This document shows, piece after piece, positions 1-8,635 of a DNA stretch of 64,000 nt. Below the pieces are notes generated by a model that saw nothing but the letters and a program-made list of their open reading frames with translations, was not told the origin of the DNA and did no database searches. The first letter of the stretch is position 1. Each line of letters begins with the position of its first letter. Source of the stretch: Maricaulis maris (lineage in GTDB: Bacteria > Pseudomonadota > Alphaproteobacteria > Caulobacterales > Maricaulaceae); NCBI RefSeq assembly GCF_003634045.1, contig NZ_RBIM01000005.1:248001-312000 (forward strand), given 5' to 3'. Made by a program: the position numbers and the translations under genes.

Positions 1-46
1 GAAGGGTCTTTTGCTTCGCTCGAAGATCAGGCATATGTCACGCAAT

Positions 47-73
47 AACACCCGGCCCCTGGGCCGGGTGTTT
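47..73 (+). terminator. Hairpin terminator of the gene upstream of the window
   Basis: A perfect 12-bp inverted repeat (47-58 with 61-72, two-base spacer, so the real loop will be a little larger) of the sequence AACACCCGGCCC is followed by a short T-rich stretch. It lies just before the argF' start, so it either ends the preceding plus-strand gene or attenuates the arginine operon. The first 46 bases hold no recognisable gene. Confidence 0.55.
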
Positions 74-111
74 GCAATTTCATGCCTGCCAACCTTCGAA
101 GAGACCCCGAC

Positions 112-1125
112 ATGCGCCATTTCCTTTCGACCGCAGATTGGACACGTAACGAACTTCAGGGCCTGCTCGACCGAGCCAGTGCTTTCAAGTCCGGGGCGGT
201 GAGCCGATCGCTCGAAGGCAAGTCGGTGGCGCTGGTCTTCTTCAATCCGTCGCTGCGCACCCGGACGTCCTTCGACATCGGCACGCAGCGTCTGGGCGGC
301 CACGCCATTGTGCTGGACGCCAAGGGCGCCACCTGGCCGATGGAATTCGGTGATGGCGCGGTGATGGATGGGGACAAGGAAGAGCATGTGCGCGAGGCGG
401 CGCGTGTCCTGTCCTCCTATGTCGACCTGATTGCCATTCGCTGTTTTCCCGAGTTCAAGGACTGGCAGGCCGAGCGCGAGGACCCGCTGATCGAGGCGTT
501 TGCCAAGCACGCGACCGTGCCGGTCATCAACATGGAAACCATCGTCCACCCCTGTCAGGAGCTGGCCCATATGCTGGCCCTGCAGGAGCGCATGGGACCG
601 ATTGCCGGCAAGACTTATCTCCTGACCTGGGTGCCGCACCCCAAGCCGCTCAATACGGCGGTGGCCAATTCCTCCCTGCTGATCGCCTCCAAGTTCGGCG
701 CCAATGTCCGCATCCTGGTGCCGGATGAGGCCTATCGCCTCGACGAGCGCTACATGTCGGCGGCAGAACGCTTTACCGCCGAGGGCGGCGGCTCGGTGAC
801 GCTGACGACCGATGTCGAGGCGGCCTATGATGGCGCTGATATGGTCTATGCCAAGAGCTGGGGCGCGCTGCCGTTTTACGGCAATTGGGGCGACGAGGCG
901 CCGCTGCGGGCCAAGGGCGCCGACTTCATGATCACGCCGGAGAAGATGGCGCTGACCAACAAGGCCGCCGTCAGCCACTGCCTGCCGATGCGCCGCAATG
1001 TGAAGATCGCCGATGCCGTCGTCGACAGTCCCGCCTTCATGGGGATCGAGGAGGCGGCCAATCGCCTGCCGGTGCAGATGGCGGTGATGGAAACCCTGGC
1101 GGCCCAAGCCGGAGGTGCAGAATGA
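112..1125 (+). CDS. argF': N-acetylornithine carbamoyltransferase
   Basis: Transfers a carbamoyl group from carbamoyl phosphate to N-acetylornithine to give N-acetylcitrulline, the acetylated version of the OTCase step in arginine synthesis. About 337 residues. The carbamoyl-phosphate motif SLRTRTSF (about 47-54), HPCQE (about 146-150) and the late HCLPMRRN motif are present. The stretch around VMDGDKEEH (about 84-92) resembles the Xanthomonas acetylornithine enzymes rather than ordinary OTCase, which is the reason for this call over argF. I chose the ATG at 112 because GAAGAGA lies upstream; an in-frame ATG at 82 has no ribosome site. The stop overlaps the argB start (ATGA), so the genes are probably translationally coupled. 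A succinylornithine enzyme is the main alternative. Confidence 0.9.
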   Translation: MRHFLSTADWTRNELQGLLDRASAFKSGAVSRSLEGKSVALVFFNPSLRTRTSFDIGTQRLGGHAIVLDAKGATWPMEFGDGAVMDGDKEEHVREAARVLSSYVDLIAIRCFPEFKDWQAEREDPLIEAFAKHATVPVINMETIVHPCQELAHMLALQERMGPIAGKTYLLTWVPHPKPLNTAVANSSLLIASKFGANVRILVPDEAYRLDERYMSAAERFTAEGGGSVTLTTDVEAAYDGADMVYAKSWGALPFYGNWGDEAPLRAKGADFMITPEKMALTNKAAVSHCLPMRRNVKIADAVVDSPAFMGIEEAANRLPVQMAVMETLAAQAGGAE

Positions 1126-2447
1126 CGTCGAACGCACCCGGGGTTCGTCAAACGATTGTGCAATTGCTGTCGCACATGCGCGACGGCAAGGAGATCCGTG
1201 AATACCTGCACCGCTTCTCCGGCATCGACCAGGAGCGCTTTGCCGTCATCAAGGTCGGCGGTGCTGTCATCCAGGATGATCTGCACGGCCTCGCTTCGGC
1301 ACTGGCCTTCCTGCAGACGGTCGGCCTGACCCCGGTGGTGGTGCATGGCGGCGGTCCGCAGCTTGATGCGGCGCTCGCCGCCGCCGACATTCCCACGGAA
1401 CGGATCGACGGTTTGCGGGTGACCCGCGATGCCGCCATCCCGATCATTCGCGATACGCTGACACAGGCCAATCTGACCCTGGTCGATGCCATCCGCGATG
1501 CGGGTGGTCGTGCTGCGGCTGTGCCGCGCGGCGTGTTCGAAGCCGATATCGTCGATGCCGCCCGCCTCGGCCGGGTTGGAGAGCCCAGCCGCATCCATCT
1601 GGATCTGGTGGGGTCGGCGGCCCGCGCCGGCCAAGCCGCGATCCTGGCCTGTCTCGGCGAGACACCGGACGGCACGCTGGTCAACATCAATGCCGATGTC
1701 GCCGTGCGCGCTCTGGTCCATGCGCTGCAGCCCTACAAGGTGGTCTTCCTGACCGGCACCGGCGGCCTGCTGGACGAGGATGGCGATATCCTGTCCTCGA
1801 TCAATCTGGCGACTGATTTTGCCGACCTGATGCAGGCTGATTGGGTCAATGGCGGCATGCGGTTGAAGCTGGAGGAGATCAAGCGCCTGCTCGACGATCT
1901 GCCGCTCTCCTCCTCGGTCTCGATCACCCGTCCGGCGGAACTGGCCCGCGAACTCTTCACCCATGCGGGGGCCGGCACGCTGATCCGTCGCGGCGAGCGC
2001 ATTGTGGCGGCTGACAGTAAGAGCGCACTCGATCTCGATCGTCTCGATACGCTGGTCCGCACCGCCTTCGGGCGCCAGACCGTGGCCGGTTACTGGGACG
2101 ACCTCGTCGTTGACCGGGCCTTTGTCACCGAGAGCTATCGTGCTGCAGCCATCACGACGCGGCTGGATGGCTATGTTTATCTCGACAAATTCGCCGTGCT
2201 CGACGAGGCGCGCGGTGAGGGGCTGGGGCGGACGGTCTGGCACCGTCTGGTCGATTATGCGCCGGAAATGATCTGGCGCTCACGCACAGCCAACCCGGTC
2301 AATGGTTTCTATTTCGAGGAATGCGACGGCGCGATCCGGCGCGATGAGTGGACCGTGTTCTGGCGCGGCAACATGGATCCGGCCTCGATCACCGGCGTGG
2401 TCGAGAAAGCGTTTGCCCTGCCGCCGACGCTCGAGGCACCGTTATGA
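1122..2447 (+). CDS. argB: Bifunctional N-acetylglutamate kinase / N-acetylglutamate synthase
   Basis: Makes N-acetylglutamate from glutamate and acetyl-CoA and then phosphorylates it, the first two steps of arginine synthesis. The 441-residue protein has an amino-acid kinase domain in the first ~290 residues (VIKVGGAV at about 42-49, VHGGGPQLD at about 74-82) and a C-terminal GNAT-type acetyltransferase domain (GEGLGR acetyl-CoA loop, WRSRTANPVNGFYF). This two-domain form is known from Xanthomonas and was solved structurally from Maricaulis maris; the likeness to the latter supports the organism guess. GGAGG lies 8 bases before the ATG. It overlaps argF' upstream and argC downstream by 4 bases each. 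Arginine inhibition is usual for the family and cannot be read from the sequence. Confidence 0.93.
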   Translation: MTSNAPGVRQTIVQLLSHMRDGKEIREYLHRFSGIDQERFAVIKVGGAVIQDDLHGLASALAFLQTVGLTPVVVHGGGPQLDAALAAADIPTERIDGLRVTRDAAIPIIRDTLTQANLTLVDAIRDAGGRAAAVPRGVFEADIVDAARLGRVGEPSRIHLDLVGSAARAGQAAILACLGETPDGTLVNINADVAVRALVHALQPYKVVFLTGTGGLLDEDGDILSSINLATDFADLMQADWVNGGMRLKLEEIKRLLDDLPLSSSVSITRPAELARELFTHAGAGTLIRRGERIVAADSKSALDLDRLDTLVRTAFGRQTVAGYWDDLVVDRAFVTESYRAAAITTRLDGYVYLDKFAVLDEARGEGLGRTVWHRLVDYAPEMIWRSRTANPVNGFYFEECDGAIRRDEWTVFWRGNMDPASITGVVEKAFALPPTLEAPL

Positions 2448-3391
2448 GTGCCCGGCGGGTCGGCCTGGTCGGCGCGCGTGGCCATACCGGACGCGAGCTT
2501 CTGCGCCTGATTGCCGGGCGCGATGACCTGGAGCTGGTTTTCGCCAGCTCGCGCGAATGGGCCGGCAAGCGGGTTTCCGAGATGGCACCGGAGATCACGA
2601 CGGATCTGGTCTTCGAGGCATTGGGACCGGCGGCGGTCGGCGCTCGCGACGTCGATGCCGTCATCCTGGCTCTGCCCAATGGAGCCGGCGCGCCTTTCGT
2701 TGCGGCGATCTCGCCCGACACCGTGATTGTCGATCTGTCAGCGGACTACCGCTTTGACGATGACTGGGTCTATGGCCTGCCGGAAATTCATGGCCGTGAC
2801 CGGCTGGCCGGGGCCACCCGGATCGCCAATCCGGGGTGTTATGCCACGGCCGGTCAGCTGGCGATCGCGCCGCTGCGCGGCCGCCTTGTCGGCGATGCAC
2901 ATGTCTTTGGCGTGTCAGGCTATTCCGGCGCCGGCACGACGCCGTCGCGCAAGAATGACACGGCGGCGCTGGCCGACAATCTGATGCCCTATGCGCTGAG
3001 CGGGCATCTGCACGAACGCGAAATGGCGCGTCACAGCGGTGAAGGCGTGCGCTTTAGCCCGCATGTGGCCGCTTTCTTTCGCGGTATTGTCGCAACCACG
3101 CATCTCACACTGGACGCCCCGATGACGCTGGCCGAGGTCGAGGCGCTCTATGCCCGCGCCTATGCCGGCGAGGCCTTGGTCACAATCATCGACGGAATCC
3201 CGGAAGTGCGCGACGCAGCGCTGCAGCCGGGCGCCGTGATCGGTGGTTTCACGCTCGACGACAGCGGTCGCAAGCTGGTCGTCGTGACCGCCCTGGACAA
3301 TCTCCTCAAGGGGGCGGCCGTGCAGGCGATGCAGAATCTCACACTGGCGCTGGGGTTGCCGGAAGGCGCCTATTCGTCCCCGCCGCTGTAA
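2444..3391 (+). CDS. argC: N-acetyl-gamma-glutamyl-phosphate reductase
   Basis: Reduces N-acetylglutamyl phosphate with NADPH to the semialdehyde, the third arginine step. The 315-residue protein starts with a Rossmann loop (GLVGARGHTG), has the active-site cysteine in NPGCYATA, a GYSGAG segment and a later histidine-containing HLHERE segment. The length is usual for the short ArgC type. The ATG overlaps the argB stop (ATGA). The 3' end overlaps the converging glycosyltransferase gene by 22 bases. argD, argE, argG and argH are not in this window. Confidence 0.93.
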   Translation: MSARRVGLVGARGHTGRELLRLIAGRDDLELVFASSREWAGKRVSEMAPEITTDLVFEALGPAAVGARDVDAVILALPNGAGAPFVAAISPDTVIVDLSADYRFDDDWVYGLPEIHGRDRLAGATRIANPGCYATAGQLAIAPLRGRLVGDAHVFGVSGYSGAGTTPSRKNDTAALADNLMPYALSGHLHEREMARHSGEGVRFSPHVAAFFRGIVATTHLTLDAPMTLAEVEALYARAYAGEALVTIIDGIPEVRDAALQPGAVIGGFTLDDSGRKLVVVTALDNLLKGAAVQAMQNLTLALGLPEGAYSSPPL

Positions 3392-4950
3392 CCCCGCACC
3401 GGCGTGGTGTCGTCAGCCGCGTCATGCGCCTGCCATCGGATTTCATAGGCTTCGTCGCGCTCGACCCGTTGATGACCCTCAGCGACCCACAGGGAAAAGT
3501 CGCGGGTGAAGGGACCGTCGAGCGGAATGGCCAGCGTGCCGACCGGTTCAAAGACAGCAAAGTCTTCCCTTAGCCGCGGCACTTCGAGCGGGCGGTTGGA
3601 TACAATCAGGAGCCGGCCCTGCGGATCCTCGTCCAGCGGCCAGACATCCTCGGCATGATTGGTCGGACCGGCATGGCGCAGCCACATCGCAGTCCGCCCG
3701 TCCAGCTGTGGCGCGTAGCGCTGCATCTGGTGGAAGGTGTTGCGATCATCAAACACGATGAGTGCGTAATCGTCGGCCGCGGCGGCAGCAATGATCCGTT
3801 CGGCGGTCACGTCCCAGGCGCGGATCCGCTTGGTCGCATCGCCGGCGCCGAGTGCTTCGACCAGGGCCGGGCTGGCCGCCAGCGCGATTGCAAACAGGCC
3901 GATCAGCGTGTGCAGTCCGATCGACCCGTACAGCGCCCAGCGACGCCATGCTGCACCGCGCAACAGAAAGGCCAGGACCAGTAAGGTTCCAGCGACATAG
4001 GTGGCCGCGGCCCAGTTGGCATGGGCGCGGGAGATGAAGGCCTGTCCGGTCACCACCAGCAGCGGCGGCAGGGCATAGAGGACCAGCAGGCGCTGGTCCG
4101 GATCGATGCGCAGGAAGCGGGTGACGGTCAACCAGAACACGGTCACCAGGACGCCGAAAGTGAGCGGGCCGAACACGCCGGGCTGGGCCGCCAGGAATTC
4201 GATCAGCTCACCGGGATGGAAGAGGTCATTGCCCCAGTTCGCATTGGCGGCGGTATGGCTGACGGTCGCAAAGTCATTGGCGGCATTCCAGGCCAGGTTC
4301 GGCGCCAGCAGGAGCAGGAAGATCGCCGCCGCGATGCCGCCATGCGGGCTCAGCAGGGCGCGACGTACGGCTGGATCGAACACCAGGGCGAGGCCGGTCG
4401 AGACCAGAAAATAGATCATTGCGTATTTCGACAGGAAGCCGAAGCCGAGCGCGACGCCCAGCCCGATGGCGGCGCCCCAACCGCCACCGGCCCGCAGGCG
4501 CAGCAGGGCGTAAAGCCCGCCGGACCAGGCGCTGAAAAGGACGGCGTCGGTTGAGATCACGAAGCCGGACAACCAGATAGCCGGCATGGTGAGGTAGAGC
4601 GTGGCGGCCCAGAAGCCGGCCCGTTCACCCCATAATTGCCGGGCGCTGAGCATCAGGAAAATCGCGGTTGCGGTATGCAGCAGGGGGGCCGGCAGCCGGA
4701 TCGCAAAATCACTGTCGCCGAACAGGCTGGTCGACAGGCCGATCAACCAGGCGATCATTGGCGGCTTGGAATAGTATCCCCAGTCGAAAACGCGCGACCA
4801 GACCCAGTATTGGGACTCGTCCTGATAGAGCGAGACCGGACTGACCGCGAGGGCCAGGATGCGCAGGATCGCAAAACCGGCGATCAGCAAGAGCGCAGCG
4901 TGTCGCCACGAGATTCGACTCGGCAAGGAAGATGTGTGCGACTCGGTCAT
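3370..4950 (-). CDS. Membrane glycosyltransferase of the GT39/PMT_2 (ArnT-like) type
   Basis: About 526 residues, strongly hydrophobic, with ten or more predicted membrane segments in the first ~400 residues and a soluble C-terminal domain. Near the N terminus it has YQDESQYWVWSR and YYSKPPMIAWLIG. The acidic DE and the SKPP segment are typical of the PMT_2 superfamily, which moves a sugar from a polyprenyl-phosphate donor to protein, lipid A or other glycans on the periplasmic side. The acceptor cannot be told. I chose the ATG at 4950; a TTG at 4971 is in frame but less likely, and neither start has a strong ribosome site. The gene converges on argC, with their 3' ends overlapping. Confidence 0.75.
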   Translation of the reverse strand: MTESHTSSLPSRISWRHAALLLIAGFAILRILALAVSPVSLYQDESQYWVWSRVFDWGYYSKPPMIAWLIGLSTSLFGDSDFAIRLPAPLLHTATAIFLMLSARQLWGERAGFWAATLYLTMPAIWLSGFVISTDAVLFSAWSGGLYALLRLRAGGGWGAAIGLGVALGFGFLSKYAMIYFLVSTGLALVFDPAVRRALLSPHGGIAAAIFLLLLAPNLAWNAANDFATVSHTAANANWGNDLFHPGELIEFLAAQPGVFGPLTFGVLVTVFWLTVTRFLRIDPDQRLLVLYALPPLLVVTGQAFISRAHANWAAATYVAGTLLVLAFLLRGAAWRRWALYGSIGLHTLIGLFAIALAASPALVEALGAGDATKRIRAWDVTAERIIAAAAADDYALIVFDDRNTFHQMQRYAPQLDGRTAMWLRHAGPTNHAEDVWPLDEDPQGRLLIVSNRPLEVPRLREDFAVFEPVGTLAIPLDGPFTRDFSLWVAEGHQRVERDEAYEIRWQAHDAADDTTPVRGYSGGDE

Positions 4951-5271
4951 GTCGGGTCCGGAAGCTGCCAAAAAGTGTTACATTTTCGCCGCAGCCTATG
5001 CGCTTTTCGACTCCGACCGTAAAGGGCCGCGTGGATAAAAAAAGCCGCGGTCTGAATTCCCGAGTGGCGGATTTTGAGGTTTTGTGCGGCTGCACACACA
5101 CATCTTGCGATTTGTTGCGGTTGCGAACGCCGTCGTCACTCGCGTGCGACCCGGACGCTGTCACAAAAGCTTCGCCCAGCTGTCTTGGAAAGTTCGACCG
5201 GTCGGCGTAGACGGCCCCTGCTTCGTACGGGGAACCCTCCCCGCTCTTCGGTTTATCGGGGGACATGCTCA
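4951..5271. other. Divergent promoter region, no gene seen
   Basis: 321 bases between the glycosyltransferase and the TonB receptor starts. It is less GC-rich than the flanking genes, as a promoter region would be. At 5158-5175 it contains CTGTCAC-AAAA-GCTTCGC, one perfect PhoB half site followed by a poor one. GGGGGA at about 5259-5264 is the ribosome site of the receptor. No coding potential was seen. Confidence 0.5.
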
Positions 5272-8200
5272 ATGTCTTTTACTAAGAAACTTTCTCTCGG
5301 CACGGCGGCTATCGCCCTGCTGGCCGCAGCTCCGGCTGCTGTTCATGCTCAGGTGACGTCGTCGCAACTGCGCGGCACGGTCATTTCTGAAGCCGGCGCG
5401 CCGGTGTCCGGTGCTTCGGTCACCTTGATCCACCTTCCGTCCGGCACGTCCGAGACCGCCACGACGACCGGTACCGGTTCGTTCTTCGCGTCCGGCCTCC
5501 GCGTTGGTGGTCCTTACCGCCTGTTCGTGTCCGCACCAGGCTTTGAAGGCGACGTGATCGACAACCTGATGCTGCAGCCGGGTTCGCAAGCTCCGATCAG
5601 CATCCGCCTTTCCTCCGCCACCACCGATGTCATCACCGTGACCGGCCAGGCGATCAACTCGATGGACCTCAACAATGGCGTCGGTTCGTCCTTCTCCTCG
5701 CGTGACGTGTCCAACGCGCCGTCGCTCAATCGCGACCTGATCGACACGCTGCGCCTCGACCCGCTGGTTTCGCAGTCGGGCGAAAGCTTCATGTCGATCG
5801 CCGGCCAGTCGCCGCGCTTCAACGCCGTTTCCATCGACGGTTCGCTGCAGCAGGACAATTTCGGCCTCGGTTCGAACACCTATGCCACGAGCCGTTCGCC
5901 GATCAATATCGACATCGTCGAGTCGGCCTCTGTCGTCGCCGCCGAATACTCGGTCACCTCGGGTAACTTCCAGGGTGGTCTGGTCAACGTCGTGACGCGT
6001 TCGGGCACCAATGAGATCGACGGCGCTGCCTTCTACTACCGCGCTGACGAAGACTTCCGTGGCAATGTCACGGACGGCACCTTCGTCCCGTCGGTTCCGT
6101 ACGAAGAAGAAGAGTACGGCATCTCGATCTCCGGTCCGATCATCGAAGACACGCTGTTCTTCCTGGTCTCCTACGACGAGTATACCGCTGCGGCTCCGAC
6201 CGATCGTTCGGCGACCTATGAAAACGCCGGCATCGACCCGGCTTTCTGGACGACCCTCAACACGATGGTCCAGAATGAGCTTGGTTTCGACATCGGCTCG
6301 CGTCCGCTGCAGGAATCCTACCCGTCGACCTCCGAGCGCCTGCTCGCCAAGTTCGACTGGAACATCAACGAAGACCACCGCGCTTCGTTCACCTACCAGA
6401 ACACCCAGGAAGTCGACACGTCGACCTCGGCCTACAACTTCGACACCGCCTTCTACGGCGTTCCGGTTGAAGTCGAAGCCATGACCCTGCAGGTCTTCTC
6501 GGATTGGTCGGAAAACCTCTCCACGACCCTGCGGATCTCCAACACCGAGCTGGTCAAGAGCCAGAGCTGTGGTGCCGGTTCCGACCAGCCGCAACTCTCC
6601 TTTGACGGCTGGACGGTCGCCGAGCTTGTCGGCACCCCGCTTGAAGGTCTCGCCACGTCGAACCTCAACAACATGATTGCCGGCTGCGACATCTACCGCC
6701 ACGGCAACGAGTACAACGACACCCGTCTCGTCGTGTTCGGTTCTGCCGACTACACCTGGAACGAGCACGTCTTCACGGTCGGCGGTGAGTACGAACAGTT
6801 CGACCTGTTCAACCTCTTCGGTCAGCAGTCCAACGGCGAGTTCACCTTTGCTTCCCCGCAGGACCTGATCGACGGCATCGGCCGCGTCGAGTACCGCAAT
6901 GTCACCACCAACAACGCCCTCGACGGTGCTTCCAGCTGGGGCTATGACCGCTTCACGCTGTTCGCCGAAGATACTTGGCAGCTGCGTGACGATTTCTCGG
7001 TCAATTTCGGCATCCGCTACGAGCGTTACAGCCAGGACGACGAGCCGTATTCCGATCCGGTCATCGCCGGCCTCTATGGTCGTGACACGGCTGCTAACCT
7101 GGATGGCAAAGACATCCTGATGCCGCGTGCCGGTTTCCGCTGGGATGCCGCTGACCGCACGACGGTTTCCGGTGGCTTCGGTCTCTTCTCCGGTGGTTCG
7201 CCGCTGGTTTGGACCTCCAACGCCTTCCAGACCCCGACGGTTTACTCGCGTCTCGACAACGCGACGATCACGAGCCTGACGGTGCCGCAGGCGCTGCTCG
7301 ACGACGTTGCTTCGCAAGCCCCGGTCTCGATCGACATGATCGACCCGAACTTCGAAATTCCGGCCGATTGGCGCGCTTCTCTGCGTCTCGACCAGAGCTT
7401 CGACATGGTGTTCGGTGGCCTGGACTTCGGCAGCGACTACGTCTTCACGGCGCAGTACCTGTACTCGAAGGCCGAAGACGGCTTCGCCTGGCGCAACCTG
7501 GCTCAGCTTGAGCTTGGCTACACCCAGGGTGTCGCTCCGGACGGCCGTCCGATCTACGCCGACCTCGACGACCTCAATGAAGCCAACCTCACCATGCTGT
7601 CCAATGCGGATGGTGGTGAGAGCCATGTCTTCACGCTGGCCCTGTCGAAAGAGTATGAAAACGGCCTCGGCTTCAACGTGTCCTATGCCTACCAGGACGT
7701 TCAGTCCGCCCTGTATGACACGTCTTCGCGCGGCATCTCTTCCTGGCGTTCGCAGACGACGTCTGACCGGAACAATGTTTCGGCAGCCACGTCGATCTAC
7801 CAGGTCGAAGATCGTTTCGTGACGGCCTTCTGGTACGAAACCGAGTTCTTCGGTGACCTGACCACCCGTCTCGACCTGATCGGCGAATTCACCTCGGGTA
7901 CCCCGTACAGCTATAACTTCAACGTCAGCTCCTCGAACCCGCTGTTCGGCCGCGCCGGCCAGGGTGAGAGCCCGTATGATGGCGATCTGCTGTACATCCC
8001 GACCGCCAGCGACAGCAATGTTGTCTACGCGTCCGGTTTCGACCTCGCCGGCTTCGATGCCATGATCGATGGCAACGGCGTCGCCCGTGGCCAGATCTTC
8101 GAAGAAAACTCGCTGACCTCGCCTTGGAACCAACAGTGGGACCTGCGCATCCAGCAGGAACTGCCGTTCTTCTCCAGCGCGGTTGACCAGTGGGTCGGTG

Positions 8201-8517
8201 ACAACCGCCTCAACATGGTGGTCGACATCTTCAACGTCGCCAACCTGCTCAATGACGAGTGGGGCACCCAGGTCAATGGTCCGTCGTACAGCCAAGCGCC
8301 GATCGTCACTGCCGACCTCGTGACGGCTGCCGATGTCGCCGCCAACGGTGTTGACGGTGCCACGGCCCTGACCGGCGATGCGCCGCGTACGAGCTGCGCC
8401 ACGGCCGGTTCCTGCGTGTATCGCTTCAATGCCTTCAACGACTTTTACGCGAACTCCACGGCCAGCCGTGGCAGCTCGCTGTACTCGATCCGCGTCGGCA
8501 TCCGCTACGAGTTCTAA
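5272..8517 (+). CDS. Oar-like TonB-dependent receptor with carboxypeptidase-regulatory-like N-terminal domain
   Basis: Outer-membrane active transporter of about 1081 residues. A signal peptide ends near VHAQ (residue ~24). A small beta-sandwich domain follows (SSQLRGTVISEAGAPVSGA), then a plug domain with SMDLNN and the FSSRDV...RDLIDTLRLDPLV region, and a long beta barrel ending in RVGIRYEF with the expected terminal phenylalanine. These features fit the Oar/OmpA-related receptors common in Caulobacterales; the substrate is unknown. The ATG at 5272 was chosen for the GGGGGA site and because the signal peptide begins there; the longer in-frame extension is not signal-like. The gene stands alone and ends in a good terminator. 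It shows a strong preference for C-ending codons, suggesting high expression. Confidence 0.85.
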   Translation: MSFTKKLSLGTAAIALLAAAPAAVHAQVTSSQLRGTVISEAGAPVSGASVTLIHLPSGTSETATTTGTGSFFASGLRVGGPYRLFVSAPGFEGDVIDNLMLQPGSQAPISIRLSSATTDVITVTGQAINSMDLNNGVGSSFSSRDVSNAPSLNRDLIDTLRLDPLVSQSGESFMSIAGQSPRFNAVSIDGSLQQDNFGLGSNTYATSRSPINIDIVESASVVAAEYSVTSGNFQGGLVNVVTRSGTNEIDGAAFYYRADEDFRGNVTDGTFVPSVPYEEEEYGISISGPIIEDTLFFLVSYDEYTAAAPTDRSATYENAGIDPAFWTTLNTMVQNELGFDIGSRPLQESYPSTSERLLAKFDWNINEDHRASFTYQNTQEVDTSTSAYNFDTAFYGVPVEVEAMTLQVFSDWSENLSTTLRISNTELVKSQSCGAGSDQPQLSFDGWTVAELVGTPLEGLATSNLNNMIAGCDIYRHGNEYNDTRLVVFGSADYTWNEHVFTVGGEYEQFDLFNLFGQQSNGEFTFASPQDLIDGIGRVEYRNVTTNNALDGASSWGYDRFTLFAEDTWQLRDDFSVNFGIRYERYSQDDEPYSDPVIAGLYGRDTAANLDGKDILMPRAGFRWDAADRTTVSGGFGLFSGGSPLVWTSNAFQTPTVYSRLDNATITSLTVPQALLDDVASQAPVSIDMIDPNFEIPADWRASLRLDQSFDMVFGGLDFGSDYVFTAQYLYSKAEDGFAWRNLAQLELGYTQGVAPDGRPIYADLDDLNEANLTMLSNADGGESHVFTLALSKEYENGLGFNVSYAYQDVQSALYDTSSRGISSWRSQTTSDRNNVSAATSIYQVEDRFVTAFWYETEFFGDLTTRLDLIGEFTSGTPYSYNFNVSSSNPLFGRAGQGESPYDGDLLYIPTASDSNVVYASGFDLAGFDAMIDGNGVARGQIFEENSLTSPWNQQWDLRIQQELPFFSSAVDQWVGDNRLNMVVDIFNVANLLNDEWGTQVNGPSYSQAPIVTADLVTAADVAANGVDGATALTGDAPRTSCATAGSCVYRFNAFNDFYANSTASRGSSLYSIRVGIRYEF

Positions 8518-8541
8518 GAACTCAAGCGACTGCAAACTCTG

Positions 8542-8573
8542 GAAGGGCGGCCCTCGGGTCGCCCTTCTTTTTT
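8542..8573 (+). terminator. Rho-independent terminator of the TonB receptor gene
   Basis: An 8-bp stem, GAAGGGCG (8542-8549) with CGCCCTTC (8560-8567), is followed by six T residues. It lies 25 bases after the receptor stop codon. Confidence 0.9.
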
Positions 8574-8635
8574 GCGCCTGGCCCCGTCATTTTTGCCGCT
8601 CGCCAAGCGTGCGGCTGCGTGATAGGTGCGCGGCC

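Noticed and set aside
876-2243. Long open frame of 455 codons on the minus strand of argB
   Set aside because: It is antisense to the well-supported arginine genes, has no family features and reads as His/Gln/Arg-rich shadow coding.
5269-8535. A 1088-codon minus-strand frame covering the TonB receptor
   Set aside because: The strong codon bias of the receptor leaves the opposite strand free of stops. The translation is Val/Arg/Asp-rich without motifs.
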